DNA from: a virus
Strand: one strand, 5' to 3'
IMG/VR virus record: IMGVR_UViG_3300037168_000018
Coordinates: 1 to 26,583 of that record
Length of the DNA: 26,583 nucleotides
Below, in pieces: positions 8,226 to 15,918 of this stretch. The position numbers and the translations under genes were made by a program. The notes under the pieces are model-generated. The model was not told the origin of the DNA. It did no database searches and worked only from the letters and a program-made list of their open reading frames with translations. Positions within the stretch are counted from its first letter, which is position 1; every line of letters begins with the position of its first letter.

Positions 8226-11200
8226 TTTTCCCCCGCGACGACAGACGGAAGGAACGCGAGCAGGCATACCGGAAGCGGGTCCACCTGTCTGAAGAAAACA
8301 TGCGCGCCGAAGTCGTAGCCGCCGTTCATCGTGACCTTGTAATCGCGGGTCTTGAGAGCGATGGGCGCGTTGTAGTTGTCGCCCGGCCCGCGCTGGCTCA
8401 GCTCGTCGAAGCCCGCATTGCTCACGCTGTCCGCAGGCTCAACGTCTTCTGAGCAGGCCATGAAGTAACCGCCGCGAGAGTTCCAGAACCGCATGGTGAC
8501 TTCGGGTATCGCCACGCGCCGACCCTGGAGCGTTCCCTGACGATCAGGCGCTTCGATGGTAAGAGTTTCAAGATCGCAGACATAGGGGAGTCCGACGGTA
8601 ACTATGGAAGCCGCTACCGCAAGCGTGATCGTTCCGTTATTCACCACCTGGGCCGGAACCACGTTACCGTCGGCAAGAATGGAAACGGTCATTCCGTTCA
8701 GGTACGAAAGTCCTGAGATGACCGTAGCGGGAGAGCTGTTGTAGGTAAGGCCGCAATCGACGAAGAACTGATTGGCCGGGTTCGTGCCCTGGTCGCGCGG
8801 CATCAGACGCTCGATGAAGCGCGTCGTAACGCCGCCGACGGTACGGTTCACGACGAACCAAGTCTCGTTGATTCCGAGCGTTTGATTCGGGATCGTGACG
8901 ACGCTCTCGAAGAGCCCGTTCGTGTCGTGATGGCTCCATGCGTTCATCTCCTGCTCGCGCATGTATGTGCAGGAAAGAAGCTCGCCGTCTGATCGCACCG
9001 CCCAAACAATCGAGTCCGGCTCCTGCTGATAGGCCATCTGCTTGATCGTGTATCCAGTGAAAAGATGCTGGGAGACGATGCTCAAGTTGTCGCCCATGAA
9101 TCCGTTTACCGCGAGCTGGAATATCATGTTGCGGACCACAGTCCCCATCTGCTGAATCAGGATTAGCTCGACGCCGACGGCGACTGGATCAATCGCCGCG
9201 CTACCGCGATGGCCCTGGAGCTGGACGTTGTAGGTCGAAGGCGTGAACGATCCAGAGCCGGAAGCTGTGTTGATCGCCCATTCTGAATCTGACGTGAGCG
9301 CGATCAAGAACTGCGGCATGACGATGAGGGTCTGGATCGCGTTGAGCTGCCTGCCGGGGAGCAAGGCGCTGATGCTGTCCGTGTCCACGACGGGAGAGCT
9401 GATGCCAAAATCGAGATAGCTCGCCGTCTTGCTGAACCAAATCGTCTGAGGCTCAGAATTTGTAGACGCCCATGCGAGACGGTCCTGATAGAATGTTACT
9501 GCCGTCGGCCAGCCACGATAAGTTGACCAAGACCCTTCGGACCAGTTGTAGGTCGCGCTCGTATTTGCGAGCCCCGTGTTCGATGAGTTTGACTGTTCGA
9601 GAACGGTCGCGGTAACTGATGTTTCGTTGCTGAACGCCGTGATCTGAACCGTACAAATCCAGTCGAACGTGGTCGATGTTAAGTCGATTGTCGCCGTACC
9701 GCTGAATGAGACGGATGGGTCTGCCGATACTCGGAGCAGGCATTGGGACACTCCCGTCGAGCCGGAGGTCTGGAAGTTATCGCTCCCCGCGGATTGCAAT
9801 GTTTGTACGAGTTGCCAATTACTCCCGCCATCAGTCGATATTTCGACGCGCAGTTTTCCTGTCCAGCCCCCCGTCGTGATGATGCTCCAGTTCTGCCCGC
9901 ACAGGATCGCGGATGAAACGCTCGCCGGAGAAACGATGACTGTGAGAGTAGGAGCTGCCCCGGTCGTGCCGTCAACGGTCGCAGCAGGCGAGCCGCCGCC
10001 ATTAACTGTCTTGATCGCTTTGATAAGGCAAGCCGTCTCCCCGGTCGCAACGCTAGTAGATGTCTGGTTCGTGGTGTATGTCGCCAGAGTCGTCCAAGTC
10101 GCGCCATAGTCGGTAGACTTCTGAAGCAGAACGGTGTCACCGCTGCCGGTCAGACTCGTGAGCGTGATTATCGCCGTGTCCCCAGCAGCTACAGGAGTCG
10201 TCGCCGCGTTCAGAACTTGGATGACCGTCGGACCTGTCGAATTACCATTCCCCGAGAGAACGACTGAGGCCGATCCAGAGAACGCGACCGAAGATTGCAT
10301 GATCGCCCGCATGTAGCCGTTCGTAAAGCTCGCCGTTCCGCTGACTGTCCCGTTCGCGACCACTGTTGAGACTGTCGTCCAGGTAATATTGTCGGGAGAA
10401 GTCTGGATTAGGATAGTGCCTGACCATGTGCCTGAAGTCACAGCCTGCCACGTCGATTTCGTTGCTATCTCGTTCTTAACCGATGATGTGATGCTCGGCG
10501 TGATCGTCTGCCCGACGATGGTCGAGATAAGCTGGAAAAGACCGTTGACCTGACCTGCGTTGAAGATCGACTTCGACGACGTGAGCATGATGCTTCCGGC
10601 CAAAGCTGACGGCGTGATCGTCGAGGTGGTGTCCGTGTTCTCGATCATGAACGGGCCGTTGATGAAAGAGTATGCGGCCAGCGCCCAATTCGCGGCGCTG
10701 TTGAAGTTGAGCTGTTGCGGCGCGTAGCTCGGATGCGCGATGTAGAGAACATCAGCAGACTGAGCGAACTTCAGATTGAAGATGTCGGCGGCGGCATAGG
10801 GCGTGACGATCTGATAGGCGGTTTGCGCGCGCCAGTACCCGGACGCAAGATCGGCCGCGAACGAAGAGCCGGAGGCATTGTTGACGATGCAGTAGTAGGT
10901 GTTTCCGCCGTTCGTGACGAAATTACCGACGACGTAGTTCGTGCCGGAGCCTGACCACGCGCCCACGCCTGACGCCTGCACCTGCGCGTCGGCCGTATAG
11001 AAACGCATGTAGTAATTTCCGACTTCGATCACATAGGCTTGGTTCGTCGCGGCGACGAACGGTATCAGACGGACAGCATTTGTAGAATCCCCGGCCGTAG
11101 AAACCATCGTCGTTCCTGCACGATTGCGCGCGCCGCCGTGGGGAAGGATGTTGAAGTTGCGGATCGTCTTCATCCCCGTCAGGTACTTGGCGATGTCAAC

Positions 11201-11272
11201 GCGCGCGTAGAGGCTTGGAGAGAACTCGCCTCCGGCAAACGAACTCTGCGCCGTGAATATCGGGCCGGGCAT
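8222..11272 (-). CDS. Tail nozzle protein, T7 gp12 / tail tubular protein B-like, with added beta modules
   Basis: This is a 1,016-residue protein. The N-terminus (FAGGEFSPSLYARVDIAKY, then NFNILPHGGARNRAGT at 39-54) is the signature opening of podovirus tail tubular protein B, the nozzle closing the short tail. The C-terminal half (about 560-1016) continues the family pattern (WPTAVTFYQDRLAWAST, DSEWAI, ERLMPRD). Between about residues 271 and 536 there are three Ser/Thr/Gly-rich beta-type modules, each with the theme TS/ST-D-x(4)-TW or NW (QTSPDNITWT, KSTDYGATWT, ISTDGGSNWQ). They look like repeated immunoglobulin- or BNR-like strands and make the protein longer than the roughly 800 residues of T7 gp12. 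The ATG shares an A with the adaptor stop (TGATG). The inserted modules may display on the tail surface, which is inference. Confidence 0.9.
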   Translation of the reverse strand: MPGPIFTAQSSFAGGEFSPSLYARVDIAKYLTGMKTIRNFNILPHGGARNRAGTTMVSTAGDSTNAVRLIPFVAATNQAYVIEVGNYYMRFYTADAQVQASGVGAWSGSGTNYVVGNFVTNGGNTYYCIVNNASGSSFAADLASGYWRAQTAYQIVTPYAAADIFNLKFAQSADVLYIAHPSYAPQQLNFNSAANWALAAYSFINGPFMIENTDTTSTITPSALAGSIMLTSSKSIFNAGQVNGLFQLISTIVGQTITPSITSSVKNEIATKSTWQAVTSGTWSGTILIQTSPDNITWTTVSTVVANGTVSGTASFTNGYMRAIMQSSVAFSGSASVVLSGNGNSTGPTVIQVLNAATTPVAAGDTAIITLTSLTGSGDTVLLQKSTDYGATWTTLATYTTNQTSTSVATGETACLIKAIKTVNGGGSPAATVDGTTGAAPTLTVIVSPASVSSAILCGQNWSIITTGGWTGKLRVEISTDGGSNWQLVQTLQSAGSDNFQTSGSTGVSQCLLRVSADPSVSFSGTATIDLTSTTFDWICTVQITAFSNETSVTATVLEQSNSSNTGLANTSATYNWSEGSWSTYRGWPTAVTFYQDRLAWASTNSEPQTIWFSKTASYLDFGISSPVVDTDSISALLPGRQLNAIQTLIVMPQFLIALTSDSEWAINTASGSGSFTPSTYNVQLQGHRGSAAIDPVAVGVELILIQQMGTVVRNMIFQLAVNGFMGDNLSIVSQHLFTGYTIKQMAYQQEPDSIVWAVRSDGELLSCTYMREQEMNAWSHHDTNGLFESVVTIPNQTLGINETWFVVNRTVGGVTTRFIERLMPRDQGTNPANQFFVDCGLTYNSSPATVISGLSYLNGMTVSILADGNVVPAQVVNNGTITLAVAASIVTVGLPYVCDLETLTIEAPDRQGTLQGRRVAIPEVTMRFWNSRGGYFMACSEDVEPADSVSNAGFDELSQRGPGDNYNAPIALKTRDYKVTMNGGYDFGAHVFFRQVDPLPVCLLAFLPSVVAGEK

Positions 11273-11973
11273 CAGTAAGTCCTCGCGTCCTCGTAGCTCG
11301 ATGACTTGGGCAGATGCTCGGTGCCCTCGCCGCCGTTCTTGCGCTTGGCCTCGCCCATGTACTCATCGCGCTCGCTCTTGATGATGCCGAAGAGTTCCTT
11401 GTCGGCCGTGAGCGGGATGCAGAGCATCATCGCCAGTTCGTAGGCGAAGCCCTCCGCGAACATATCGTCGAACTGCGACTCGTCCGTGATGTCGGTCGTG
11501 ATCTCGTAGTACGCGCAATCGAGGTTCGAGGCGATGGCCCTGATCTTCGTGATCGGCGACTGGACGAGCTTCCACTGATCGAACGCTTGCGCGTGAGTGC
11601 GCCTGCGCTCGTCGAGCGTTCTGTCGCCATATGGATCGAAGGCGTCCATGCGCTGCTTCGTGAATACCTTGCGAAACCTAATCGTGTTGGCTGGCTCGGC
11701 GTAGAGAAAGTTGTAGCCCAGGAATACATCCTGATCGGCGGGGACCGTTGGGTTGCTCGTCGCCGTGTCGATGTCGCCGAGCTTCACGAGCTGGCCCTGC
11801 GCTGTGGCGAAGTTCCAGTCGCAAGCACGAAGCGTTGCGCGTCGAGCCTTGTCGTAGAACAATATGCACTTGCGCGCCTGCTCGCTGTTGTCGGCGAAGC
11901 TCATGATCGTGCGCTGCTTGATAAACGTGAGCGCTAGATTCGCAATGCTCGTCTTCGTGTTCTCTGCCGCCAT
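11272..11973 (-). CDS. Head-tail adaptor, T7 gp11 / tail tubular protein A-like
   Basis: This is a 233-residue protein. I start it at the ATG at 11973, which has GGGAGGG just upstream; an in-frame TTG four codons earlier lies inside that ribosome-binding site. The sequence fits the tail tubular protein A family: SIANLALTFIKQ near the N-terminus, then ARRATLRACDWNFATAQ, YNFLYAEPANTIRFRKVF and DDMFAEGFAYELAMMLCIPLT, all characteristic of the gatekeeper ring that links portal to nozzle. Its position directly before the nozzle gene is the usual one. The gene follows a strong hairpin at 11995-12030, so its expression may be set apart from the capsid genes. Confidence 0.88.
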   Translation of the reverse strand: MAAENTKTSIANLALTFIKQRTIMSFADNSEQARKCILFYDKARRATLRACDWNFATAQGQLVKLGDIDTATSNPTVPADQDVFLGYNFLYAEPANTIRFRKVFTKQRMDAFDPYGDRTLDERRRTHAQAFDQWKLVQSPITKIRAIASNLDCAYYEITTDITDESQFDDMFAEGFAYELAMMLCIPLTADKELFGIIKSERDEYMGEAKRKNGGEGTEHLPKSSSYEDARTY

Positions 11974-11994
11974 GTTCCCTCCCAAAGAACATCA

Positions 11995-12030
11995 GGGGAG
12001 CGCGGCCCCCTGAAACCCGCCGCGCTCCCC
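11995..12030 (-). terminator. Perfect 11-bp hairpin between capsid and tail genes
   Basis: Arms 11995-12005 and 12020-12030 are perfectly complementary (GGGGAGCGCGG) with a 14-base loop. On the transcribed minus strand the stem is followed by CTGATGTTCTTT, which is only weakly T-rich. It may act as an attenuator or RNA stability element between the 114-residue gene and the head-tail adaptor rather than a full intrinsic terminator. Confidence 0.45.
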
Positions 12031-12039
12031 CTTGATTGG

Positions 12040-12384
12040 TTATCCCTGCTTGATGAGCTTCAGATCTACGGGAGCCGCGCCCACCTTGGGATCGCCGTCT
12101 TCGAGGTCTTCGATGAAGTCGAGGATGTTCACGTTCTCCGGGCACTCAGGAATATCGCCGGACAGGAGCTTGATGTTCTTGTTCTCCCGCACGTTCCAAG
12201 AGGCGCGCGGGGAAAGCTCGATGGTTTGCTCTGGTCCTTCGAGCAGTATGCCTTCGATCAGGCAACGCCTCTTCGCCTCGAACTTGCACCATCCGACGCG
12301 CTGCTTCTTCTCGCCGGGATTGCGACGAGGCGGCTCTTCCTTGTGCTCGGCTTTCGGACTGACTTCTAGGGGCTTGCGGGGCAT
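12040..12384 (-). CDS. Hypothetical protein downstream of the cement gene
   Basis: This is a 114-residue, strongly charged protein with a Lys/Arg/Glu/Pro-rich N-terminus (about residues 1-30) and an acidic end (NILDFIEDLEDGDPK). There are cysteines at about 33, 41 and 80. I see no membrane span or signal peptide. AAGGAG lies about nine bases upstream of the ATG, so the start is secure. I do not recognise the family. Its position between the cement protein and the head-tail adaptor suggests a minor structural or assembly role; small genes of unknown function are common here in BPP-1-like phages. The central part (GWCKFEAKRRCLIEGILLEG, residues 31-50) looks like a compact beta domain. Confidence 0.8.
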   Translation of the reverse strand: MPRKPLEVSPKAEHKEEPPRRNPGEKKQRVGWCKFEAKRRCLIEGILLEGPEQTIELSPRASWNVRENKNIKLLSGDIPECPENVNILDFIEDLEDGDPKVGAAPVDLKLIKQG

Positions 12385-12421
12385 TGTGTTTCTCCTTGCG
12401 TTTCAGTTCACGACAAATTGC

Positions 12422-12447
12422 GCCGGGGGAATGCTCACCGCCCCGGC
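12422..12447 (-). terminator. GC-rich hairpin after the cement gene
   Basis: Arms GCCGGGG (12422-12428) and CCCCGGC (12441-12447) form a perfect 7-bp stem with a 12-base loop. It lies in the 82-base gap after the Bbp16-like gene. The stem is followed on the minus strand by GCAATTTG, a poor T-tract, so it is at best a partial terminator or pause site. Confidence 0.3.
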
Positions 12448-12466
12448 TCGGCTTACGTCTTACAGA

Positions 12467-12982
12467 TCACGAAGCGGCGATTCCGTTTCCGACACTCATG
12501 TCCGAAGCGCCCGACGGCTTGCTGACGACGCCAGTCGCCTTGCGCTGAGACAGGTCGGAGGCGTCCTCGTCCGGCGTGAGGAACGCCACGCAAGCTCCGG
12601 CCGTCATGACTCCGGTGCCGATCCGGTAGACGACCCGGATGTAGCGCCGCAGTTTCGGAGTAAACGGCAACCGCGCGTTCAGGAGATCGTACCCCTGGAC
12701 CGCCGTAGCCGCCGCCACCGAAGTTCCGAGCAGAACGTCCGCGAACGTCACGTTATCGGCCGAGTCCTGAAGCACCGCCTGAATGGTGCCGCTCGCCGAA
12801 GTCGTGAACGCCGTGATGGCGCGGACTATGCACCACAGTCCCTTTTCCGCGCTCCCGCCTTCCGTGAACAGCCCGCTCGACACTTGTTGGTCGATTACGC
12901 TGCCGCTCGCGTTGTCCGCTATCGCCGTCGGGGCGTCCCCGCTGGCGAGGTTGCTGAATATGTTTAAGCCATCCTGAATCAT
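12467..12982 (-). CDS. Capsid cement protein, Bbp16-like
   Basis: This is a 171-residue, beta-rich protein. The middle section (AITAFTTSASGTIQAVLQDS, then NVTFADVLLGT, then RLPFTPKLRRYIRVVYRIGTG) matches the pattern of the Bbp16 family. In phage BPP-1, Bbp16 is the cement protein that stabilises the capsid shell made of Bbp17. The start has a very strong site (GGGGAGGAGG). The gene sits two genes after the major capsid protein, as expected. The C-terminal tail (SQRKATGVVSKPSGASDMSVGNGIAAS in outline, about residues 145-171) looks disordered. I am fairly confident of the family from the KLRRYIRV core and the context. Confidence 0.8.
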   Translation of the reverse strand: MIQDGLNIFSNLASGDAPTAIADNASGSVIDQQVSSGLFTEGGSAEKGLWCIVRAITAFTTSASGTIQAVLQDSADNVTFADVLLGTSVAAATAVQGYDLLNARLPFTPKLRRYIRVVYRIGTGVMTAGACVAFLTPDEDASDLSQRKATGVVSKPSGASDMSVGNGIAAS

Positions 12983-13003
12983 AATGCCTCCTCCCCTGCG
13001 GGA

Positions 13004-13327
13004 TTACTGCAACGTCGGTCGAAGAACGAGGTAGTTGAAAACTGCCCCGCCCGTTCCCGGATCGGTGTTCACCGTGACGGTGAATCCGGTCCCTGCGACA
13101 ATGGTCGTTGAAGTCACGACGGCGGCATTTGCGCCCTGGGTCGCCAGAGTGCAAATCACGATATCCCCGGCCGCGATCAACGGAATCGCCGCCGCCTTGG
13201 AAGTCGTGCCGCTCGCCACTGTCACCGTGCCGAACCCGACAAGCATCCGCTGGAGATACCCAGCAAGACCCTTGAAGTTATCAGCGCCTTTGATGAGCCG
13301 AATGTTGGAGTTCGTGTTTGCGGCCAT
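13004..13327 (-). CDS. Small beta-rich virion-associated protein
   Basis: This is a 107-residue protein with a short positively charged N-terminus and a long Thr/Val/Ala/Gly beta-type body (VTVASGTTSKAAAIPLIAAG, then FTVTVNTDPGTGGAVFNYLVL). Such small proteins beside capsid genes often act as decoration or head-fibre components; here that is inferred from composition and neighbours. The ribosome-binding site (GGAGGGG) overlaps the TAA stop of the major capsid gene, ten bases upstream, so translation of the two is probably coupled and both products abundant. The gene lies between the major capsid protein and the cement gene. There are no membrane spans. Confidence 0.8.
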   Translation of the reverse strand: MAANTNSNIRLIKGADNFKGLAGYLQRMLVGFGTVTVASGTTSKAAAIPLIAAGDIVICTLATQGANAAVVTSTTIVAGTGFTVTVNTDPGTGGAVFNYLVLRPTLQ

Positions 13328-13337
13328 GATCCCCTCC

Positions 13338-14435
13338 TTACGCGGTCACCTGAGCTTCGGTGTTCAGCAGCGCATCGACGCGCCGGATGGGATAGCCCAT
13401 CAGCTTCGTGATCTTCTTGCCGTCTTCGAGCGTCTCGAAGGAGATCACGTTGTTGCTCTTGTTCACGGCCTTCACTTCCAGGTACGTCTTCAGGTAGCGG
13501 TTGGCGTACCACGCGACCTTGCCTGCCTCGGGGAACTGAAGATAGTTCACCGCCTGGATCGCGTTCTTGATGAGGTTCTGCGACGTGTCCACGTCGTCGC
13601 TCGCCGTCGAGAGAGCGTTCGTGTCGATGTTGCAGATGCGGACGGCCTGCCGCCAGTCGCGGACGCAGAGGCCCATCTCGGCGCGATACTGGTCGATCCA
13701 AGCCCAATACGACGCTCCTAGCCCTCGGCCGTCATCGACGAGCCACTTGCCCTTGTCCTCGTGATAGATTCCGGCCTTCGTGCCCTTGGGATAGAAGCCG
13801 TGGAGCGACTGTTCGCCCCAGCAGATCAGCCAGAGGGAAGTGTTGTTTCCTGACGCCGCGTTGCCGAACGTCTCGCCCGCCGCGTTGGTCGAGGCGTCGA
13901 ACACGTTGCGCCCGGAGTCGGGAGCGGTCGATGACGGATTGACGAGCGTATCGGGGTTCGCCTGATACGAGCTGTTGAGGTTGTTGTAGTACGCCGTCAG
14001 TCCGGTGAAACGATCCGGGTTGACGCGCGTGTCGCCGTAGAACAGCGTCGTCGATAGAGTCTGAGAGAACGACTCCATGAACGGGCTGACTTCGGACAAC
14101 CGAAAAGCCTGACCGTCTTCGGCCAGCTCGACGAGCTTCTCGTCCACTTTCCCCATGCCTTCCAGCATTCCGGCCGCGACCGTGAGCTGCTTGGTGACGC
14201 TCTTGGACGGCTGAACGCCGGTGTTGATGGAGCGCCAAGCGATGCTCGGCAATCCGGTGCGGACGGTCGTGACGTGGCCCGTCGCCGAGTTCGACTCGAT
14301 CATGGTCATGTCTTCCATGATGTTGTTGACGCGGTTTAACATCTCGACGATGCGCGCAATTTTCCCGTCGGGGTCCTTGCGTTTCGCATGATCGAGAAGG
14401 GTGAGCTGAGAATTCCCGATTATTGATGCGGGCAT
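13338..14435 (-). CDS. Major capsid protein, Bbp17-like
   Basis: This 365-residue protein is the likely shell subunit. It opens with SQLTLLDHAKRKDPDGKIA, followed by IVEMLNRVNNIMEDMTMIE, a pattern of the BPP-1-type major capsid proteins (HK97 fold). Also seen are TGHVTTVRTGLPSIAWRSIN, LFYGDTRVNPDRFTGL (the typical FYGD segment) and a C-terminal MGYPIRRVDALLNTEAQV (the usual GIPIRxxDAL ending). The strong site AAGGAGG lies six bases before the ATG. The gene is preceded by the scaffold and followed by the small beta-rich and cement genes, as expected for this group. Full length for the family; I see no defects. Confidence 0.92.
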   Translation of the reverse strand: MPASIIGNSQLTLLDHAKRKDPDGKIARIVEMLNRVNNIMEDMTMIESNSATGHVTTVRTGLPSIAWRSINTGVQPSKSVTKQLTVAAGMLEGMGKVDEKLVELAEDGQAFRLSEVSPFMESFSQTLSTTLFYGDTRVNPDRFTGLTAYYNNLNSSYQANPDTLVNPSSTAPDSGRNVFDASTNAAGETFGNAASGNNTSLWLICWGEQSLHGFYPKGTKAGIYHEDKGKWLVDDGRGLGASYWAWIDQYRAEMGLCVRDWRQAVRICNIDTNALSTASDDVDTSQNLIKNAIQAVNYLQFPEAGKVAWYANRYLKTYLEVKAVNKSNNVISFETLEDGKKITKLMGYPIRRVDALLNTEAQVTA

Positions 14436-14469
14436 ATGTGCCCTCCTTGGTCGATAGAGTTACGTCTGA

Positions 14470-15150
14470 TTATTTCTTCGCGGGCATCTTGTCGAACATC
14501 AGCTCGGCCGTCGTCTTGGCCTCGCCTCCGGCTCTGCGCCCATCCACGGGTTGATCCTCGGACATCAACGCTCCGATCTTGTTGAACGCCTTGATTACGG
14601 CCGGATGATTTCCAAGTCCCGATTCCCGCAGCAGGGTCTTCAGGTCGGCGTCCCCGAAGCGCTCTACCGCCTTGGCGGCGAGCCCGAACTGCTTCTCGAA
14701 GTCGGTCCCGAAGAGTTTCTTGGACGCCTCTCCCCAATCGGAAACCTGCTTGTTGAAGCCGCTCAGCCTCGCGTCGATTTCAGCCTTGACGCTCTGCGCC
14801 TGCAAGTCCACGATCTTCTGCGCGCCTTCCTGCGAGAGTCCCAATCCCTTCGCCGTCTCCGAGAACTTCCCCAGGAGAGCGTCGTCGAACTTGAGTCCTT
14901 CCGGCAGTTTGAAGTCCGTGTACTTTTCCGGTGCGCCTGTTTTCGGTGCATCTTTGGCTGGAGCGGCCGACGACGGCTCTCCCCCCAAAATCGTTTTGCT
15001 CGGAGCCGGAGCGTCAGGCTTCGCGGCCGGTGCGCCTTCTGCGGGCTTTGCGACTGGCGCGACAACGGGCGCGGCAACAACCGGAGCCGCCACGACAGGC
15101 GCGGCGACGACTGGCGCGGGAGCGGCGACGGCGGTGGCTTCAGGGGCCAT
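14470..15150 (-). CDS. Capsid scaffold protein
   Basis: This is a 226-residue protein with two parts. Residues 5-50 are a Pro/Ala/Val tract built from PVVAA-type repeats and are probably disordered. The rest is charged helix (GLSQEGAQKIVDLQAQSVKAE, written here in outline, then FNKQVSDWGEASKKLFG and FGDADLKTLLRESGLGNHPAVIKAFNKIG). The segment with W, then FG, then SGLGNHPAVIKAFNKIG is a recurrent pattern in podovirus scaffold proteins, which guide shell assembly and then leave the prohead. The gene lies directly before the major capsid gene. It has AAGGAG nine bases upstream of the ATG. Whether it also acts as a protease is not indicated. Confidence 0.85.
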   Translation of the reverse strand: MAPEATAVAAPAPVVAAPVVAAPVVAAPVVAPVAKPAEGAPAAKPDAPAPSKTILGGEPSSAAPAKDAPKTGAPEKYTDFKLPEGLKFDDALLGKFSETAKGLGLSQEGAQKIVDLQAQSVKAEIDARLSGFNKQVSDWGEASKKLFGTDFEKQFGLAAKAVERFGDADLKTLLRESGLGNHPAVIKAFNKIGALMSEDQPVDGRRAGGEAKTTAELMFDKMPAKK

Positions 15151-15152
15151 GA

Positions 15153-15614
15153 TTATTTCTCCTTGCGTTGTTCAGCTTCTTTCTCGACGCGCTTGCGTTC
15201 GAGTTCGGACTTCAAATCAGAACTATGGTTTCTCTGCATCCGGTGATAAGCGCCAGCGTCGGCCGCGAGGATGCGCTCAATTACGTCGTTCGCGGCTGAT
15301 CGCTTACCTTCGTTGAACGCGGTCGAGTACGGATCGCCGGGAACGTGAGAGATTCGGTTCGGCCCCATGATCGACAGGATGCGGTAGATCACGCGAAGGC
15401 CGCGCACGTCGGACAAGACCCATTCCCAATCGGAAGTCTCTTTGCCGATCACACGCGCGCGCTCGCGGGCCATCTGCGCGCGGAGCTTCGACGTGTCGTC
15501 GATGGCGTCGGCTTCGCCGCTCTGGACCTGTGACTCGTACTCCATCGCCAAGAGTTCAGCCGCGCGCAGTTCCTTCTCAATGTCGCGAGTCGAGTCGATG
15601 GATTGAGATTTCAT
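15153..15614 (-). CDS. Bbp19-like protein between portal and scaffold
   Basis: This is a 153-residue protein. I start it at the ATG at 15614, which overlaps the previous stop as ATGA. The second half carries the Bbp19-type pattern: DWEWVLSDVRGLRVIYRILS, then YSTAFNEGKRSAANDVIERI, then ADAGAYHRMQ. In BPP-1-like phages this small domain protein is encoded between portal and scaffold or capsid genes; its function is not known to me beyond being part of the structural cluster. The first 60 residues are charged and helical, as is the last 20 (Lys/Glu/Arg). The stop is two bases before the scaffold ATG. Confidence 0.8.
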   Translation of the reverse strand: MKSQSIDSTRDIEKELRAAELLAMEYESQVQSGEADAIDDTSKLRAQMARERARVIGKETSDWEWVLSDVRGLRVIYRILSIMGPNRISHVPGDPYSTAFNEGKRSAANDVIERILAADAGAYHRMQRNHSSDLKSELERKRVEKEAEQRKEK

Positions 15615-15769
15615 TCGGTGATTACCTCTTTCGCAGAGACGCCGTGAAGCTCGACGGAGTGTTGGCAGACTTTCTCCCAGCAGTACATCGGACGATTGTC
15701 CGCGTAATCGGCCACGAAGTTCTTGCAGGCGCAATCAATCGCGAGGCAACGTCTGCTGTCCTTGCTCAT
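15611..15769 (-). CDS. Cysteine-rich 52-residue protein
   Basis: This is a short protein with an ATG at 15769 that overlaps the preceding stop (ATGA) and itself ends in an ATGA overlap with the Bbp19-like gene. Cysteines are arranged as CLAIDCAC near the N-terminus and YCWEKVCQH in the second half, so a metal-binding knuckle is plausible. No membrane span. I do not recognise a family. The exact chain of four-base overlaps with both neighbours makes it very likely to be translated. Confidence 0.72.
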   Translation of the reverse strand: MSKDSRRCLAIDCACKNFVADYADNRPMYCWEKVCQHSVELHGVSAKEVITE

Positions 15770-15912
15770 TTGCCCCTCATCCATCTGTCCTTGCGGCAAA
15801 GAGAGCAACGGCAGTTATTCTCTAGCCTGTAACACTCGAAGACTAGAGCGGCCAATCCGGCGACGAGCAGCACGAGAATAAATATCATCACGCTATCGAG
15901 AATAAATATCAT
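15766..15912 (-). CDS. Single-span membrane protein with duplicated start
   Basis: This is a 48-residue protein that begins at the ATG sharing its A with the portal stop (TGATG). It reads MIFILDSVMIFILVLLVAGL, then a short linker and a cationic cysteine-rich tail (NNCRCSLCRKDRWMRGK). One transmembrane helix covers about residues 9-25. The first eight codons are a tandem copy of the next eight, so the gene has two equivalent ATG starts 24 bases apart (15912 and 15888) with the same upstream bases. Products would be 48 and 40 residues and differ in the hydrophobic N-terminus and one Asp. Dual starts of this sort are known for some phage holins, and this may be a lysis protein, but there is no endolysin next to it. 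It ends with an ATGA overlap to the next gene. Confidence 0.72.
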   Translation of the reverse strand: MIFILDSVMIFILVLLVAGLAALVFECYRLENNCRCSLCRKDRWMRGK

Positions 15913-15918
15913 CACGCT
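15873..15918. repeat. Tandem direct duplication, two 22-base copies, period 24
   Basis: Copies at 15873-15894 and 15897-15918 are identical over 22 bases and separated by two bases. The pair covers the portal stop region and the start of the small membrane gene, so it duplicates both the in-frame MIFIL codons and the start codon. The two-base spacers differ (minus strand AT between copies), which fits a slippage or short-repeat recombination event that preserved the frame. Confidence 0.95.

Noticed and set aside
8222-11272. Possible diversity-generating retroelement, suggested by BPP-1-like genes
   Set aside because: No reverse transcriptase gene and no template/variable repeat pair with adenine-specific differences is visible in the window.
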